Source: JAXGOI01 sp040767605
GTDB lineage: Bacteria > Bacillota > Dehalobacteriia > UBA4068
DNA: 64,000 nucleotides
NCBI GenBank assembly: GCA_040767605.1
Contig: JAXGOI010000001.1
Coordinates: 620,001-684,000 of the forward strand
Direction of reading: 5' to 3'
Shown piece after piece: positions 37,806 to 47,410 of this stretch; the stretch's first letter is position 1, and each line of letters opens with the position of its first letter. The notes beneath the pieces are model-generated. The model worked only from the letters and a program-made list of their open reading frames with translations. It searched no databases and was not told the origin of the DNA. A program made the translations under genes and the position numbers.

Positions 37806-39930
37806 TGGCTCCGCTCCCTATTTGTTCTTCAACTTCATCCGGATAAACTATTCTATTATGATGCATACCCCATAAAACCTTGGCAAAAGACTGAGCGATA
37901 ATTTCTAAATCCTTAAAGGTTAAATGGCATTCCTGAAGCTGCCCGTCATCAATTTTACCTTTAATAATCTCTCTTATTTTCTGCTCAACATGGCCCTTGG
38001 CCGGATTAGTCATGGATTGAACCGCGGCCTGAACGCTGTCTGCCAGCATAACAATGGCCGCCTCTTTTGTTTGAGGCTTGGGGCCGGGGTAACGGAAATC
38101 GTCTTTGCGGATTTTACTCTGGTCTTCCTCCTGCTCCAAAGCTTTATGATAAAAATAGGGCAATACCCCCGTGCCATGATGCTGCTCGGCGATTTCAATA
38201 ATTTCATCGGGGAATTTATATTCCCTAAGCATTTCTATGCCCTCTTTAACATGAGAAATAATAATAAGCGTGCTTAAAGTGGGCTGCAGCTTATCATGGG
38301 GGTTTTCTCCGCTCATTTGATTCTCAATAAAAAAATAGGGGCGGCGGATTTTGCCTATATCATGGTAATAGGAGGCAACCCGCACCACCAGAGTATCCGC
38401 CCCAATTTCGCTGGCGGCGGCCTCGGCCAAATTGCCTACTAAAATACTGTGATGATATGTGCCGGGGGCGTCCATCATCAGTTTTTTAAGCAAAGGATGG
38501 TTGGCATTGGAGAGCTCTAAAAGCTTAACCATGGTGGTTATTTTAAAAACACTTTCTATAAAGGGTAATAGGCCTATGCTTAATACCGAGGCAAAGGCCC
38601 CGTTAATCAGGCCTAAAATCATACCCACCCCAATAATTATAAGGCTGTAACCGTTAATAAAGCCCCAGGAGCCTATAACAAGGATATTTGCCAGGGCAAT
38701 ATAAAGGCTGGCCCCTACAAACTGGCTTCTTTGATTTAAATATGTGGTATGAAAAATCCCCACAATACCCCCGATAATTGCCACAATGGCAAAGGATATT
38801 TGCCCCCCCATAAGTATGCCGGTGCAAATACCCAGTAAAACCGTAATAAAAATTGAAAGCCCCCTGCCTAAGAGAACACAAAGAAGCATGGACGCCGCAG
38901 AAACTGGCAAAAGGTAGCCTATTTGGGCGGCAATTTCCGCCTGCCCGGAAATATTAATTAAAGAAACCAGCTTGCATAAAATTAAAATAAAGTTAAAAAG
39001 CACCCCGATAAAAACAATATTGGATTCCCGCCCATTGGTTATGGGATGAAAAAGCCTAATATAAGCAATTAAAAGGGTGTAAATAATGCAGACAAAAACA
39101 AATATCCCTAAATAGGGAAGAATGCGGGAGTTTTGAGAAAGCATATTTAAAGCCTGCAAGGCCTCAATTTGCTCCCCGCTTATATAGGCCCCCCGGCTAA
39201 CCAGCTTTTCCCCCGGCTGAATTGTAACTAAAACCGGCTCGATAGATTGGATTACCCGCTCTACCTCGCTGGCTGTGGCAATTGCATCATATTCCATATT
39301 GGCGCGAATTTGCCCGTTGGCTAAAATTACTTTTAAAAGGCCTGTAATCCCCTGGGAATAACCCAAAGAATCTATTGCGGCCTCCATAGCCTCAAGGGCC
39401 TCAGGAAGATGCTCCGGCCTTATTCCCGGCTGCATAGCCCGGGTAATAACAGCGTTTAGGGAATCCCGCATATAAACGATATCACTATCGGAAACTCCCA
39501 TTAAATAATTGAAAACGCTGGGATTATACTCCCCGGGTATTTTTTCTTCCAGGCTTTTTATTTTATCCTCGGTTTCAATATCCTCGCGGTTTTTAGTCTC
39601 GATAATCAGCTTAAAAGCCTGAGAAACAGATTCCGTAGCTTCCCCCGCAGCCTGATAATCAATACGGTAAATCTGGGCTACCTGGCTTGCGGCATTTGTA
39701 CGGGCCTCCTGAGTGCGGATTTGGCTGGTATAGGTAATTACAGCCCCCTGATAATAAACATCATCAGCGGCAATTTCCCCCTCATATAAATTCAGGCTGG
39801 GGTTTTTAATACCCGAGGCCAAGATTAAAGTGGTGAGGGCAATAAATAAGCCCCACCATAATGTGTTTTTTAGCTTAATATTTGCAATAAAGGGCTCTTT
39901 TAGAGAAATATCCCTGTTATTTTTTTGCAT
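37675..39930 (-). CDS. pgpH: 7TM-HD phosphodiesterase PgpH
   Basis: Degrades cyclic di-AMP. An N-terminal helix is followed by a long extracellular 7TMR-HDED part (about 45-280), seven membrane helices (about 285-470) and a cytosolic HD domain with PGTYHHSILVGNLAEAAA, ASYYHDIGKIRRPYFF and AEQHHGTGVLPYFY, so the metal ligands are present. The C-terminal 40 residues (rich in Ser, Asn, Pro) are low complexity and overlap ybeY. GGAGATAAAGC precedes the ATG. The gene starts 49 bp after the yqfD stop; phoH, usually between them, is missing. Confidence 0.94.
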   Translation of the reverse strand: MQKNNRDISLKEPFIANIKLKNTLWWGLFIALTTLILASGIKNPSLNLYEGEIAADDVYYQGAVITYTSQIRTQEARTNAASQVAQIYRIDYQAAGEATESVSQAFKLIIETKNREDIETEDKIKSLEEKIPGEYNPSVFNYLMGVSDSDIVYMRDSLNAVITRAMQPGIRPEHLPEALEAMEAAIDSLGYSQGITGLLKVILANGQIRANMEYDAIATASEVERVIQSIEPVLVTIQPGEKLVSRGAYISGEQIEALQALNMLSQNSRILPYLGIFVFVCIIYTLLIAYIRLFHPITNGRESNIVFIGVLFNFILILCKLVSLINISGQAEIAAQIGYLLPVSAASMLLCVLLGRGLSIFITVLLGICTGILMGGQISFAIVAIIGGIVGIFHTTYLNQRSQFVGASLYIALANILVIGSWGFINGYSLIIIGVGMILGLINGAFASVLSIGLLPFIESVFKITTMVKLLELSNANHPLLKKLMMDAPGTYHHSILVGNLAEAAASEIGADTLVVRVASYYHDIGKIRRPYFFIENQMSGENPHDKLQPTLSTLIIISHVKEGIEMLREYKFPDEIIEIAEQHHGTGVLPYFYHKALEQEEDQSKIRKDDFRYPGPKPQTKEAAIVMLADSVQAAVQSMTNPAKGHVEQKIREIIKGKIDDGQLQECHLTFKDLEIIAQSFAKVLWGMHHNRIVYPDEVEEQIGSGANDYSHDNSKPARENKTGQSNHGPDAPSSENGASALPPEQEGGV

Positions 39931-39979
39931 GCTTTATCTCCGTAATAGTTTATTTTGCCGGGCCGCCGCCTATTTAAGC

Positions 39980-41179
39980 TTATTCAGCAAGCTTACCCAC
40001 GGAAGGGCTTTTAAATACGGCAATATCCTCCAAGGCCTCCACAATAATTTTAACCCTTTTTACCCGGCCTTCATCAGGGAATTTATTTACAATAATATTT
40101 AAAATTTCCGCCTTTTCAGGCATTTCTCTTAAGGCAGCCTGCCTGGCGCCCTGAAGGGCAAAATCCCAGGCGGCGGCAGCGCCGATATTTTCAATATATT
40201 CCTTTTGCTCCCTGTATTCGATTATTAGTACTTCGACAGGCAGTTTTATTTTCCTCCAAACCGTAAGCTCCGCCCGGCTCTGGCTTTTTATATATTTCTC
40301 AAAGGGGATTTTCTTCCCCCCTTCCAGATAAAGCCTGGGTTTACCGGCCCAAAAGAGAATTATCTGCCGGTATTTTCTGCCGCTTTCCTTAAGATATTTA
40401 CTCTCCGAGGCCGCCTCGCCGTAGCCCTCATACCAAACCTTGGCCCGGATAATACCTGATGCCGCCAAAGGCCCCTTTAAATCCTCTCCTATTATTAATA
40501 CCTGGCCTTTAATTACGGTATCCCCCGCCGCCGCCATGGGGGTACCTTTTTTTACCAGCATATCCTGGATTATCCCGTCTTTTTTAGCCACAATATCCCC
40601 GGGGGGCTTTGGGCTGTCCTCCTCTCCAATATCCGTTCTTTCCACCACATTTATATAAACAACCGTACCCTTAAAGTCTATATTAAGCCAAATTAAAGAG
40701 GGAAAGAGCCTTTGATATTCCCTTTCGGCCCGGTCAAAATCAATAAACCACCGGAGGCGGCCCGTTTTTATCCCCGCATCTTCCTTTGCGGCCAGCAATT
40801 GCTCCTTAAATTCCCGTTTTAGGGGGTAGGGGCTTTCCACATCCACCCTTAAAACTAAATTCCCCGCCGCAAAAAAGCAAAGGGCAAATAAAATTGCCCC
40901 CAGAGCAAATATTTTTCTTTTTTTAAGCTTAATATAAAAAAAGGGCAGGCCCAGGCGGCGGCGAATCCGCACTCTGCAATTACTCTGCCTTACAATAGGC
41001 CGCAATTGATGAAAGGATTTTGCGGGGATTTTAGCCAAAACCAGTTTTGAATTAAGCCATTTAATATCCCTAAGCACAATACCCCTTTGCAGGCAAAGAT
41101 TAAAAAAACGCTCAAGGCCCGGGCCGGTTATTTCTATTTCTACCCGGCCTTTAAATTTGTTTTGCAGCTGCCCAAGCAT
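39980..41179 (-). CDS. yqfD: Sporulation protein YqfD
   Basis: A 399-aa stage IV sporulation-type protein needed for efficient sporulation. N-terminal part to about 90 cytosolic, a membrane helix near 92-112 (KIFALGAILFALCFFAAGNL), then an extracellular body with DIVAKKDGIIQDMLVKKGTP, QVLIIGEDLKGPLA and a Trp-rich WDFALQGARQAAL end. This order and length match YqfD. It follows yqfC by about 20 bp in the conserved order yqfC-yqfD. Confidence 0.93.
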   Translation of the reverse strand: MLGQLQNKFKGRVEIEITGPGLERFFNLCLQRGIVLRDIKWLNSKLVLAKIPAKSFHQLRPIVRQSNCRVRIRRRLGLPFFYIKLKKRKIFALGAILFALCFFAAGNLVLRVDVESPYPLKREFKEQLLAAKEDAGIKTGRLRWFIDFDRAEREYQRLFPSLIWLNIDFKGTVVYINVVERTDIGEEDSPKPPGDIVAKKDGIIQDMLVKKGTPMAAAGDTVIKGQVLIIGEDLKGPLAASGIIRAKVWYEGYGEAASESKYLKESGRKYRQIILFWAGKPRLYLEGGKKIPFEKYIKSQSRAELTVWRKIKLPVEVLIIEYREQKEYIENIGAAAAWDFALQGARQAALREMPEKAEILNIIVNKFPDEGRVKRVKIIVEALEDIAVFKSPSVGKLAE

Positions 41180-41200
41180 TAGCCGGCCCCCTTTTACTCT

Positions 41201-41503
41201 CTAAGCATTTTCATCATTAATAAAAGAAAAGGCTATGCCTCTTATTTCTCCCTGTATAAAAAGCTCATCCGTACCCAAACTTTCTAAAAGCAATTCTCCG
41301 CCGCGAATTTCCAAAAGGCCTTCTTCCGTCTGGCAAAGAATTTTTTGCGGGCTGTAGGTAATAATTCCCCTATGGTTTTCTAAAAAAACCGCCTCTTTAC
41401 CCTTAAGGGTTAGCTTAAGCTGGCCTGTGGCTATATCCGCCGGGATTTCCAGCGCATTTGCAAAAGCTTTTTTAAAGCTTTTTTTCTTCCCCATGCCCCA
41501 CAC
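41201..41503 (-). CDS. yqfC: Sporulation protein YqfC
   Basis: A 100-aa member of the YqfC/YabP family (beta-rich, no membrane segment): KKSFKKAFANALEIPADI, RGIITYSPQKILC, then GELLLESLGTDELFIQGEI. It sits directly before yqfD, as in other spore formers. Role unproven beyond its sporulation-linked expression in Bacillus. Confidence 0.85.
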   Translation of the reverse strand: MWGMGKKKSFKKAFANALEIPADIATGQLKLTLKGKEAVFLENHRGIITYSPQKILCQTEEGLLEIRGGELLLESLGTDELFIQGEIRGIAFSFINDENA

Positions 41504-41555
41504 CTCCCCTAATAATTTATGGATAGAATTTTTGATATATGCTATTAAAAGAGAA

Positions 41556-41588
41556 ATTAAAAAGCCCCGTCTTTTGACGGGGCTTAAA
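41556..41588 (-). terminator. Terminator before yqfC
   Basis: AGCCCCGTC/GACGGGGCT, nine bp, with a five-T run on the minus strand, about 55 bp after the stop of the 261-aa gene. It separates the floA unit from the yqfC unit. Confidence 0.8.
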
Positions 41589-41645
41589 CCGGTCTTATTT
41601 TTCAGGGTTTTTGTTTTTCTGCCGGGGTAAAAGGACTGGGCTTTT

Positions 41646-42431
41646 TTAGCCCCTGTTTACCCTGCGTAAAGCCTTGGGCGGGCCGAGAATTTCCAGCATT
41701 ATAATCCCGTTAAGAATATCTCTTTTATTAAAATTCTCTTTAAAAATATCAATACCCGCTTCCTTTGGCTCCACGGCAAGGGCCGTTGGGGGTGAATCTG
41801 CTCCGGGTTTATTCCCGGCCGCGTTTTGCACCGCGGCGCCTCGGCCTTCAGGCCCCGCCGCTACCCCTTGCCGCTCCCCACCTGTGTATAGGGGGGCTTT
41901 TTCCGCTTCATATAATCCGCCGTAAGCAGGGGTATTTCCTCCTGCCGCGGCATCCTCCGGGAAGCCCGCCTCCCTTTTTACCTCTTCCTTAAGCTGACGG
42001 AAAATCTCCTCCAAAGGGCTGGGGGAAGACTTTTTATTTACCCTGTACCTGCCCTTGGTGCTTTCATAAGGCTTTAGAGTATCATAAGGCCTGGCATTAT
42101 CATAGGGTCTGGGATCCTCAAAGGGAGCTTCCCTCTTCCATCTGCTTTCCAAAGCGGCCTCTTTAGCCGCCTCCTGGGCCCTGGCTTCTTGAATTTTTCT
42201 TTCTATCTTCTGGTCTTTAGTGGGCTTTTCATCTTTTGCATAAAAAACCGGCTGCCCTCCTGTTTCGGTTGGGCGCTGGGGGTAAGCCCCTTTTTGCATT
42301 TGTTTTTCCCTCATTATTTGCTGAGGAGTTTTACCCCTGTTTTGGTTTTGAGAAGCTTTTTTGCTTTTGCTGCTCTTACCTAAAACACGGAAGATTATGC
42401 CGATTATAATTATAATCCATATGGAATCCAT
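41646..42431 (-). CDS. Hypothetical membrane-anchored, proline/charge-rich protein
   Basis: A 261-aa protein with an N-terminal hydrophobic helix (MDSIWIIIIIGIIFRVLG), then a long polar stretch rich in Lys, Gln, Arg and Pro and a PYD-type repeat (RPYDNARPYDTLKPYES near 105-120), an Ala/Gly-rich part, and a conserved-looking end NKRDILNGIIMLEILGPPKA. I do not recognise a family. It follows floA in the same direction and closes the floA unit with a terminator, so it may work in the membrane microdomain context of flotillin, but that is guesswork. Confidence 0.6.
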   Translation of the reverse strand: MDSIWIIIIIGIIFRVLGKSSKSKKASQNQNRGKTPQQIMREKQMQKGAYPQRPTETGGQPVFYAKDEKPTKDQKIERKIQEARAQEAAKEAALESRWKREAPFEDPRPYDNARPYDTLKPYESTKGRYRVNKKSSPSPLEEIFRQLKEEVKREAGFPEDAAAGGNTPAYGGLYEAEKAPLYTGGERQGVAAGPEGRGAAVQNAAGNKPGADSPPTALAVEPKEAGIDIFKENFNKRDILNGIIMLEILGPPKALRRVNRG

Positions 42432-42492
42432 AAAACCACCCCCTTAATAGGGTATTTACCGCTTATGCAATACGCTTAAGCTTTTATTTGCT

Positions 42493-43485
42493 TTATTTGC
42501 TTTTATCCGTATTTCCGTTTTTGCTTAAACCGGAAATGCCTTCCCGCATTTTAGTATCGGAAATTACATTCATCATATTATAATAATCCATAACCCCAAG
42601 ATGCCCCTGGCGGAAAGCATCAGCCAAAGCAATGGGAACCTGAGCCTCGGCCTCAACAACCTTGGCCTTCATTTCCTGTACGGCGGCTTTCATTTCCTGC
42701 TCTTTGGCAACCGCCATTGCCCGGCGCTCTTCCGCTTTTGCCTGGGCAATCCTTTTATCGGCCTCTGCCTGGTCTGTTTGAAGCTCGGCGTCGATATTCC
42801 GCCCTACATCAACATCGGCAATATCAATGGAAAGAATTTCAAAGGCAGTTCCGGCATCCAGCCCTTTAGCTAAAACCGTATGGGAAATCTTATCCGGGTT
42901 CTCCAGCACCGCCTTATGGCTTTCACTGGAGCCGACGGTAGTAACAATACCCTCGCCAACCCTGGCAATAACGGTTTCCTCACCGGCCCCCCCTACCAGG
43001 CGGTCTATATTGGCTCTTACGGTAACTCTGGCCCGCACCCTTACTTCAATCCCGTTTATGGCCATAGCGGAAATTACCGGGGTTTCAATAACCTTGGGGT
43101 TAACGCTCATCTGCACAGCCTCTAAAACATTGCGGCCGGCTAAATCTATGGCGGCGGCTCTTTCAAAGGGCAGGCCGATATTAGCTCTTTCCGCCGCGAT
43201 TAGAGAGTTTACAACTCTATCCACATTGCCCCCGGCCAGATAATGAGCCTCCAGCTTGCGAACATTAACATCTATACCGGCCTTCTCCGCTTTAATTTGC
43301 GGGTTAACAATTTTTGCCGGGGCCACCCGGCGCAAACGCATACCGATAAGGTCAAAAATACCTATTTTTACCCCCGCCGCCAAAGCGGATATCCATAAAC
43401 CGATGGGAATAAAACGAAGAATAATCATTAAGGCAATTAAAACTAGAATAATCAATAATAAAGCTGGCAATAACTCATACGGCAT
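42493..43485 (-). CDS. floA: Flotillin-like protein FloA
   Basis: A 330-aa SPFH-type scaffold of functional membrane microdomains. One N-terminal membrane helix (about 5-40), then LRRVAPAKIVNPQIKAEKAG, LEAHYLAGGNVDRVVNSLIA and VMDYYNMMNVISDTKMREG, all hallmark segments of FloA. A heptad-like Glu/Ala/Lys region (about 225-295) forms the coiled coil. It sits downstream of the NfeD-type protease gene, the usual nfeD-floA pair. Confidence 0.96.
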   Translation of the reverse strand: MPYELLPALLLIILVLIALMIILRFIPIGLWISALAAGVKIGIFDLIGMRLRRVAPAKIVNPQIKAEKAGIDVNVRKLEAHYLAGGNVDRVVNSLIAAERANIGLPFERAAAIDLAGRNVLEAVQMSVNPKVIETPVISAMAINGIEVRVRARVTVRANIDRLVGGAGEETVIARVGEGIVTTVGSSESHKAVLENPDKISHTVLAKGLDAGTAFEILSIDIADVDVGRNIDAELQTDQAEADKRIAQAKAEERRAMAVAKEQEMKAAVQEMKAKVVEAEAQVPIALADAFRQGHLGVMDYYNMMNVISDTKMREGISGLSKNGNTDKSK

Positions 43486-43563
43486 AAAAAACCCTCCTTG
43501 ATTTTAATTATTTACTCTATTTAAAAATATACATAAGCAATAAAAATAACTTTGTTTAAACTT

Positions 43564-44931
43564 TTAGCTATTGTTTTCTTCCCCGGCGGGGGGAGTATTC
43601 TCCGGGGCGCCCTCCTTTACAACAACCCGCCCCCCTGAAACAGAAACCACCTGTATACTAGCGCCTTCCACAACAAACTGCCCCTCCGTAACAACATCAA
43701 CCCTATTGCCGTTAATTAAAGCCGTACCGGCGGGGCGTAAAGGCGTTATCGCCTTGCCATAGGCATTTAAAAGCCTGTTTTGCTCTAAATCCTGAGAGGA
43801 ATAGCCCTCGCTGTTTTCCTGCTTTTGAGAGAGGATAATCTTCCGCCATATTTTACGGGTTTTACGGTTTTTTACACTGATAACAATAAGAATAATTGAG
43901 GCAATAATTGCAATCAGTAAAGATATTATGGCATATTGGGCGCTGGGAGAGGCCAGAAAAATCCCGGCAATCATGGCGGCTATGCCTAAAATACCCGTTA
44001 CCCCAAAACCGGGAATAACAAAAACCTCCACCGCTATAAAAATCATCCCTACTAAAAAGAGAATAATTGAACCCCAACCGGCGCTGCCGGCCCAAAAATT
44101 ACCTAAAAAGAAGGCAATAAAAGAAAGCACTCCGATAACTCCAAAAACCCCGAAGCCGGGGATAAAAAGCTCTATAATAACACCGGCAATCCCTAAAGTC
44201 AGTAAAATTGCCGCAATATAAGGGCTGGAAAGCCATTTAACCGCATTCTCTCTTAGAGTAGGCTCAATTTCAACTTCCTCCCCGGGGAGGGAATATTCCT
44301 CCATAACCTCGGCGCGGCTGTCTAAAACAGCATCTATAAAGCCCAAAGATAGCGCCTGCTGGGAACCTAAAGTCAAAAGCTTATCTTTTTCCACCAGGCC
44401 TTCAATTGCAATATCGCTGTCTGCCATGGCGGCGGCAATTTTACCGTCTTTACCTCTGGCCTCGGCTACGGCGGCAAGCTGCCCGGACCACATGGAAACG
44501 GTTTTTTCATCGGCCTTTTCCGACCCCAGGCGGGGCTCGGCGGCGCCGATGGTTGTTCCCGGCCGCATAACCAGCTTTTCTCCCGCCAGAGCAATTAAAA
44601 CCCCGGCGGAAATTGCCTTATTATCCACAAAGCAGACTGTAGGCACCTGGGAAGACATAATTAAATCTTTAAATTTAAGGGCTGTATCTATTGAGCCCCC
44701 ATAGGTATCTATTTCAAAAATTATAGCCCCGGCGCCGGAGGTAATTGCATCTACATAGGCCCTTTGTACATAAAAAAGGTTGCCGTTGCCTATATCCCCC
44801 TTAATTGGGATAATATAGGTATCTCCCATTGAGGCAAAAGCAAAAGGGGCCGAAAATAAAAAAATAAGCGTAATAAAAAGCCCTAAGCTGACCCTAAGGG
44901 TATTTTTTTTGAGTTTTAAAAATTGCAACAT
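43564..44931 (-). CDS. nfeD: NfeD/ClpP-class membrane serine protease
   Basis: The 455-aa protein has a signal peptide (1-33), a ClpP-like protease domain (about 35-225) with EIDTYGGSIDTALKFKDLI and NKAISAGVLIALAG, the latter with the nucleophile Ser, four membrane helices at about 230-350, and a C-terminal OB-fold NfeD domain (about 390-440). This is the long NfeD form paired with flotillin. Located directly upstream of floA. Substrates are not known. Confidence 0.93.
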   Translation of the reverse strand: MLQFLKLKKNTLRVSLGLFITLIFLFSAPFAFASMGDTYIIPIKGDIGNGNLFYVQRAYVDAITSGAGAIIFEIDTYGGSIDTALKFKDLIMSSQVPTVCFVDNKAISAGVLIALAGEKLVMRPGTTIGAAEPRLGSEKADEKTVSMWSGQLAAVAEARGKDGKIAAAMADSDIAIEGLVEKDKLLTLGSQQALSLGFIDAVLDSRAEVMEEYSLPGEEVEIEPTLRENAVKWLSSPYIAAILLTLGIAGVIIELFIPGFGVFGVIGVLSFIAFFLGNFWAGSAGWGSIILFLVGMIFIAVEVFVIPGFGVTGILGIAAMIAGIFLASPSAQYAIISLLIAIIASIILIVISVKNRKTRKIWRKIILSQKQENSEGYSSQDLEQNRLLNAYGKAITPLRPAGTALINGNRVDVVTEGQFVVEGASIQVVSVSGGRVVVKEGAPENTPPAGEENNS

Positions 44932-45360
44932 ACCTGAGCCTCCAATTCTTTATCCGGTTTTATTCTGCTTTTTGGCAAAAGCTTTAAAACCGGCGCTGTA
45001 AATTATATTTAAACCTGCACTTTGTATTTAAACGGCTTTGCTTTAAAGAGTTATCTAATAATATTCCCTCTTTAATAAAAATCATCCTTTAACTCCAGCC
45101 AGGGAGGGTCTGTATATAACATATACCTAAGTATACCATAAATTGCCATTATAAATAGTAAAATTTTCGGCATTTTTCTTTTAAGCCTTTTTAAAAAGCC
45201 GTTTACACTATAATTACTTAAATGCCTGCCTTTTATTTTAATTTTTAAATATAAAAAAGGGCGGAAAACCCGCCCTTTTAAAGAAAGCTTATTATTTTAT
45301 TTTTAAAATAAAGCGGGGCATAACCCCTTTAAAATGAAATAACCCCCATAATCCTATGGA
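44932..45360. other. Intergenic region upstream of nfeD, 429 bp
   Basis: AT-rich and without a gene I would defend. It holds the rpsU terminator and possible promoter-like TATACT/TATAAT boxes before nfeD; none has a good -35. Confidence 0.5.
45253..45283 (-). terminator. Terminator after rpsU
   Basis: AAAAGGGCGG pairs with CCGCCCTTTT around AAAAC; T-run on the minus strand; about 80 bp after rpsU. Confidence 0.8.
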
Positions 45361-45537
45361 TTAATTCCATTTGCGCTTTCTGGCTGCCTCAGCTTTTTTC
45401 TTCCTTTTTACGCTGGGTTTTTCATAATGCTCATGCTTACGAATTTCAGCCATTACACCCGCCTTTTGGCAAGTGCGTTTAAAACGGCGTAACGCGCTAT
45501 CCAGAGTTTCGTTTTTGCCGACACGAACTTCACTCAA
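45361..45537 (-). CDS. rpsU: Ribosomal protein bS21
   Basis: A 58-aa basic protein: SEVRVGKNETLDSALRRFKR, CQKAGVMAEIRKHEHYEKPS and the tail VKRKKKAEAARKRKW, a clear bS21. It starts with TTG, 9 bases after GGAGGG; ATG is absent. It has its own promoter and terminator. Confidence 0.97.
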   Translation of the reverse strand: MSEVRVGKNETLDSALRRFKRTCQKAGVMAEIRKHEHYEKPSVKRKKKAEAARKRKWN

Positions 45538-45611
45538 ATCTCTTCCCTCCCTCCGTACATTGAAGAGTACTATAGAAAAGGCCGTAAGACCTGTTTTATC
45601 ATCGTTTATAG

Positions 45612-45640
45612 ATTATACAGTATAATGCGGCTTTCGTCAA
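45612..45640 (-). promoter_or_regulatory. Sigma-A promoter of rpsU
   Basis: TTGACG and TATAAT, spacer 17 bp. The -35 box lies directly after the stop codon of the HIT gene. Confidence 0.75.
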
Positions 45641-45988
45641 CTACCGTTGTGTAAACGGGCCGAGAAAATCCCCCCCGATAAGATGAAAATGCAAATGGTA
45701 AACCTCCTGCCCTCCATGGCTTTTACAGTTTGTAACAAGGCGGAAGCCGCTTTCGCCTATCCCTTCTTTATAGGCCAAATCCACCGCTTTTTTATGGATT
45801 TTACCTATCAGGGGTATATCTTCCTCCCCCATGGCGGAGATTTCCGGCAAATGCTTTTTAGGTATAAGTAAAATATGCACCGGGGCCAGGGGGTGAATAT
45901 CCCTAAAGGCTAAAATTTCATCATCCTCATAAACAATATCCGGCTCTATTTCATGGTTTGCCATTTTGCAAAACAAACAATTCTCCAT
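45641..45988 (-). CDS. HIT-family (HINT-like) nucleotide hydrolase
   Basis: A 115-aa HIT protein with CLFCKMANHEIEPDIVYEDD at the start, HILLIPKKH and the histidine triad YHLHFHLIGGDF near the C-terminus (His-x-His-x-His). This is the HINT branch, which hydrolyses AMP-linked substrates; the physiological substrate is unclear. It lies downstream of mtaB, a common position in Clostridia. Confidence 0.92.
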   Translation of the reverse strand: MENCLFCKMANHEIEPDIVYEDDEILAFRDIHPLAPVHILLIPKKHLPEISAMGEEDIPLIGKIHKKAVDLAYKEGIGESGFRLVTNCKSHGGQEVYHLHFHLIGGDFLGPFTQR

Positions 45989-46051
45989 TTATTTTACCCC
46001 CTGTATTTAAACTTGCCTTTAAAATATCTCTTTAAAAATATTCCTCGCCTG

Positions 46052-47407
46052 CTAGGCTTTTTCCTCCATTTTTACAAGTAATTTACCGTTTTGCCACTCC
46101 CCGCCCTTTACAGAGATAAAGCCTTTGGGTAAATCTTTAGTATAGGGGAGCCATAAATTAAGGTAATTTTCGCTATGGCCCTGTAAATATTTTTTACTTT
46201 TATCTTTAACAATTCTTTCCGGCAAAAGCCGCAAAGCCTTACCGATAAAGCTCTTGCCATAGGCTTTAGCCATTTCATCCCCCAGGTTTATCAGCCTTTT
46301 ACTGCGATTTTCCTTTTCCTGCGGGGGGGTTTGCCCCGGCAAATCCGCAGCTACGGTATTCCTCCTTGGGGAATAGGGGAAAACATGAAGCCTGGAAAAA
46401 CCTATATTCTTACAAAAATCAGAGCATTCACAAAAGTCATTTTCTGTTTCTCCGGGGTAGCCCACCATAATATCGCTGGTTATGGCAATATTTTCAGAAA
46501 AACTCCTCAGCTCATTTATAAGCCTTAAATATTCAGCGCAAGTATAATTTCTCCCCATGGCTTTAAGGGTTTTATCGCAGCCCGATTGCAGCGGTATATG
46601 AAGATGAGGGCAAATTTTAGGCTCTTTTGCCGCCGCATCTTCCCGGAGGAAGTTTAAAAGCTCCTCCGTAAACTGCAAGGGCTCAATGGAGCCCAGGCGC
46701 AGCCTGCCTAAGCCGGGTAATTTAACCGCTTCTTTTAAAAGGGAGGCTAAATTAATATTCTCTTCTAAATCCTGGCCATAGGCCCCCACATGAATACCCG
46801 TTAAAACAATTTCTAAATAGCCTTCTTTAATTAATTGCTCTAAAGCCTCCAGAACCTTATTTTTAGCCAGGCTGCGCACAGGCCCCCTGGCATAGGGGAT
46901 AATGCAATAATGGCAAAATTCATCGCAGCCATCCTCTATTTTTAAATAGGCTCTTGTCCGGTTTTTATCACCGGCAACAGGCAGGGCCACAAAAGAATGG
47001 GGTGAGGAAATATCTTCCACAGCCAGGCTTACTCCCGGAGTGTTTTCATTGAGCTTTTTTTCTATAAGCTCGGGTAAATCCGCCCTTTGGTCTACCCCCG
47101 CTATAAGGCCGACCCCTTCCAGATTTGCCAAGTCTTTGCCGGAAATTTGGGCATAACAGCCGGTAACCACAATTAGCCCCCGGGGGTTATTCCGAACCGC
47201 CCTGCGGATTATGGCGCGGGATTTTCTATCCGCCAAATGAGTAACCGTACAGGTATTTATAATATAAACGGCGGCCTTATCATTAAAATTTACCCTTTGC
47301 CAGCCTCTTTCCTCCAGCATACGGCAAATGGAGGCCCCCTCCTCCTGATTAACTTTGCAGCCTAAAGTATAAACGGCAAAGGCGGGCGAAGCCCCCTTTT
47401 GATTCAT
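46052..47407 (-). CDS. mtaB: tRNA t6A37 methylthiotransferase MtaB
   Basis: Radical-SAM enzyme that converts t6A37 to ms2t6A37 in tRNA. N-terminal UPF0004 domain with VYTLGCKVNQEEGASICRML, INTCTVTHLADRKSR and VTGCYAQ (three cluster cysteines), the radical-SAM motif DGCDEFCHYCIIPYARG (C-x3-C-x2-C), VLTGIHVGAYG typical of the MtaB branch, and a C-terminal TRAM-like part. 451 aa. Follows prmA by 3 bases, so both are probably in the dnaJ transcript or its continuation. Confidence 0.95.
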   Translation of the reverse strand: MNQKGASPAFAVYTLGCKVNQEEGASICRMLEERGWQRVNFNDKAAVYIINTCTVTHLADRKSRAIIRRAVRNNPRGLIVVTGCYAQISGKDLANLEGVGLIAGVDQRADLPELIEKKLNENTPGVSLAVEDISSPHSFVALPVAGDKNRTRAYLKIEDGCDEFCHYCIIPYARGPVRSLAKNKVLEALEQLIKEGYLEIVLTGIHVGAYGQDLEENINLASLLKEAVKLPGLGRLRLGSIEPLQFTEELLNFLREDAAAKEPKICPHLHIPLQSGCDKTLKAMGRNYTCAEYLRLINELRSFSENIAITSDIMVGYPGETENDFCECSDFCKNIGFSRLHVFPYSPRRNTVAADLPGQTPPQEKENRSKRLINLGDEMAKAYGKSFIGKALRLLPERIVKDKSKKYLQGHSENYLNLWLPYTKDLPKGFISVKGGEWQNGKLLVKMEEKA

Positions 47408-47410
47408 TTT

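Noticed and set aside
45020..45110. 34-codon minus-strand frame before nfeD starting MIFIKEG
   Set aside because: Only AAAGG overlapping the ATG, no similarity, and random-looking composition; it may be chance.
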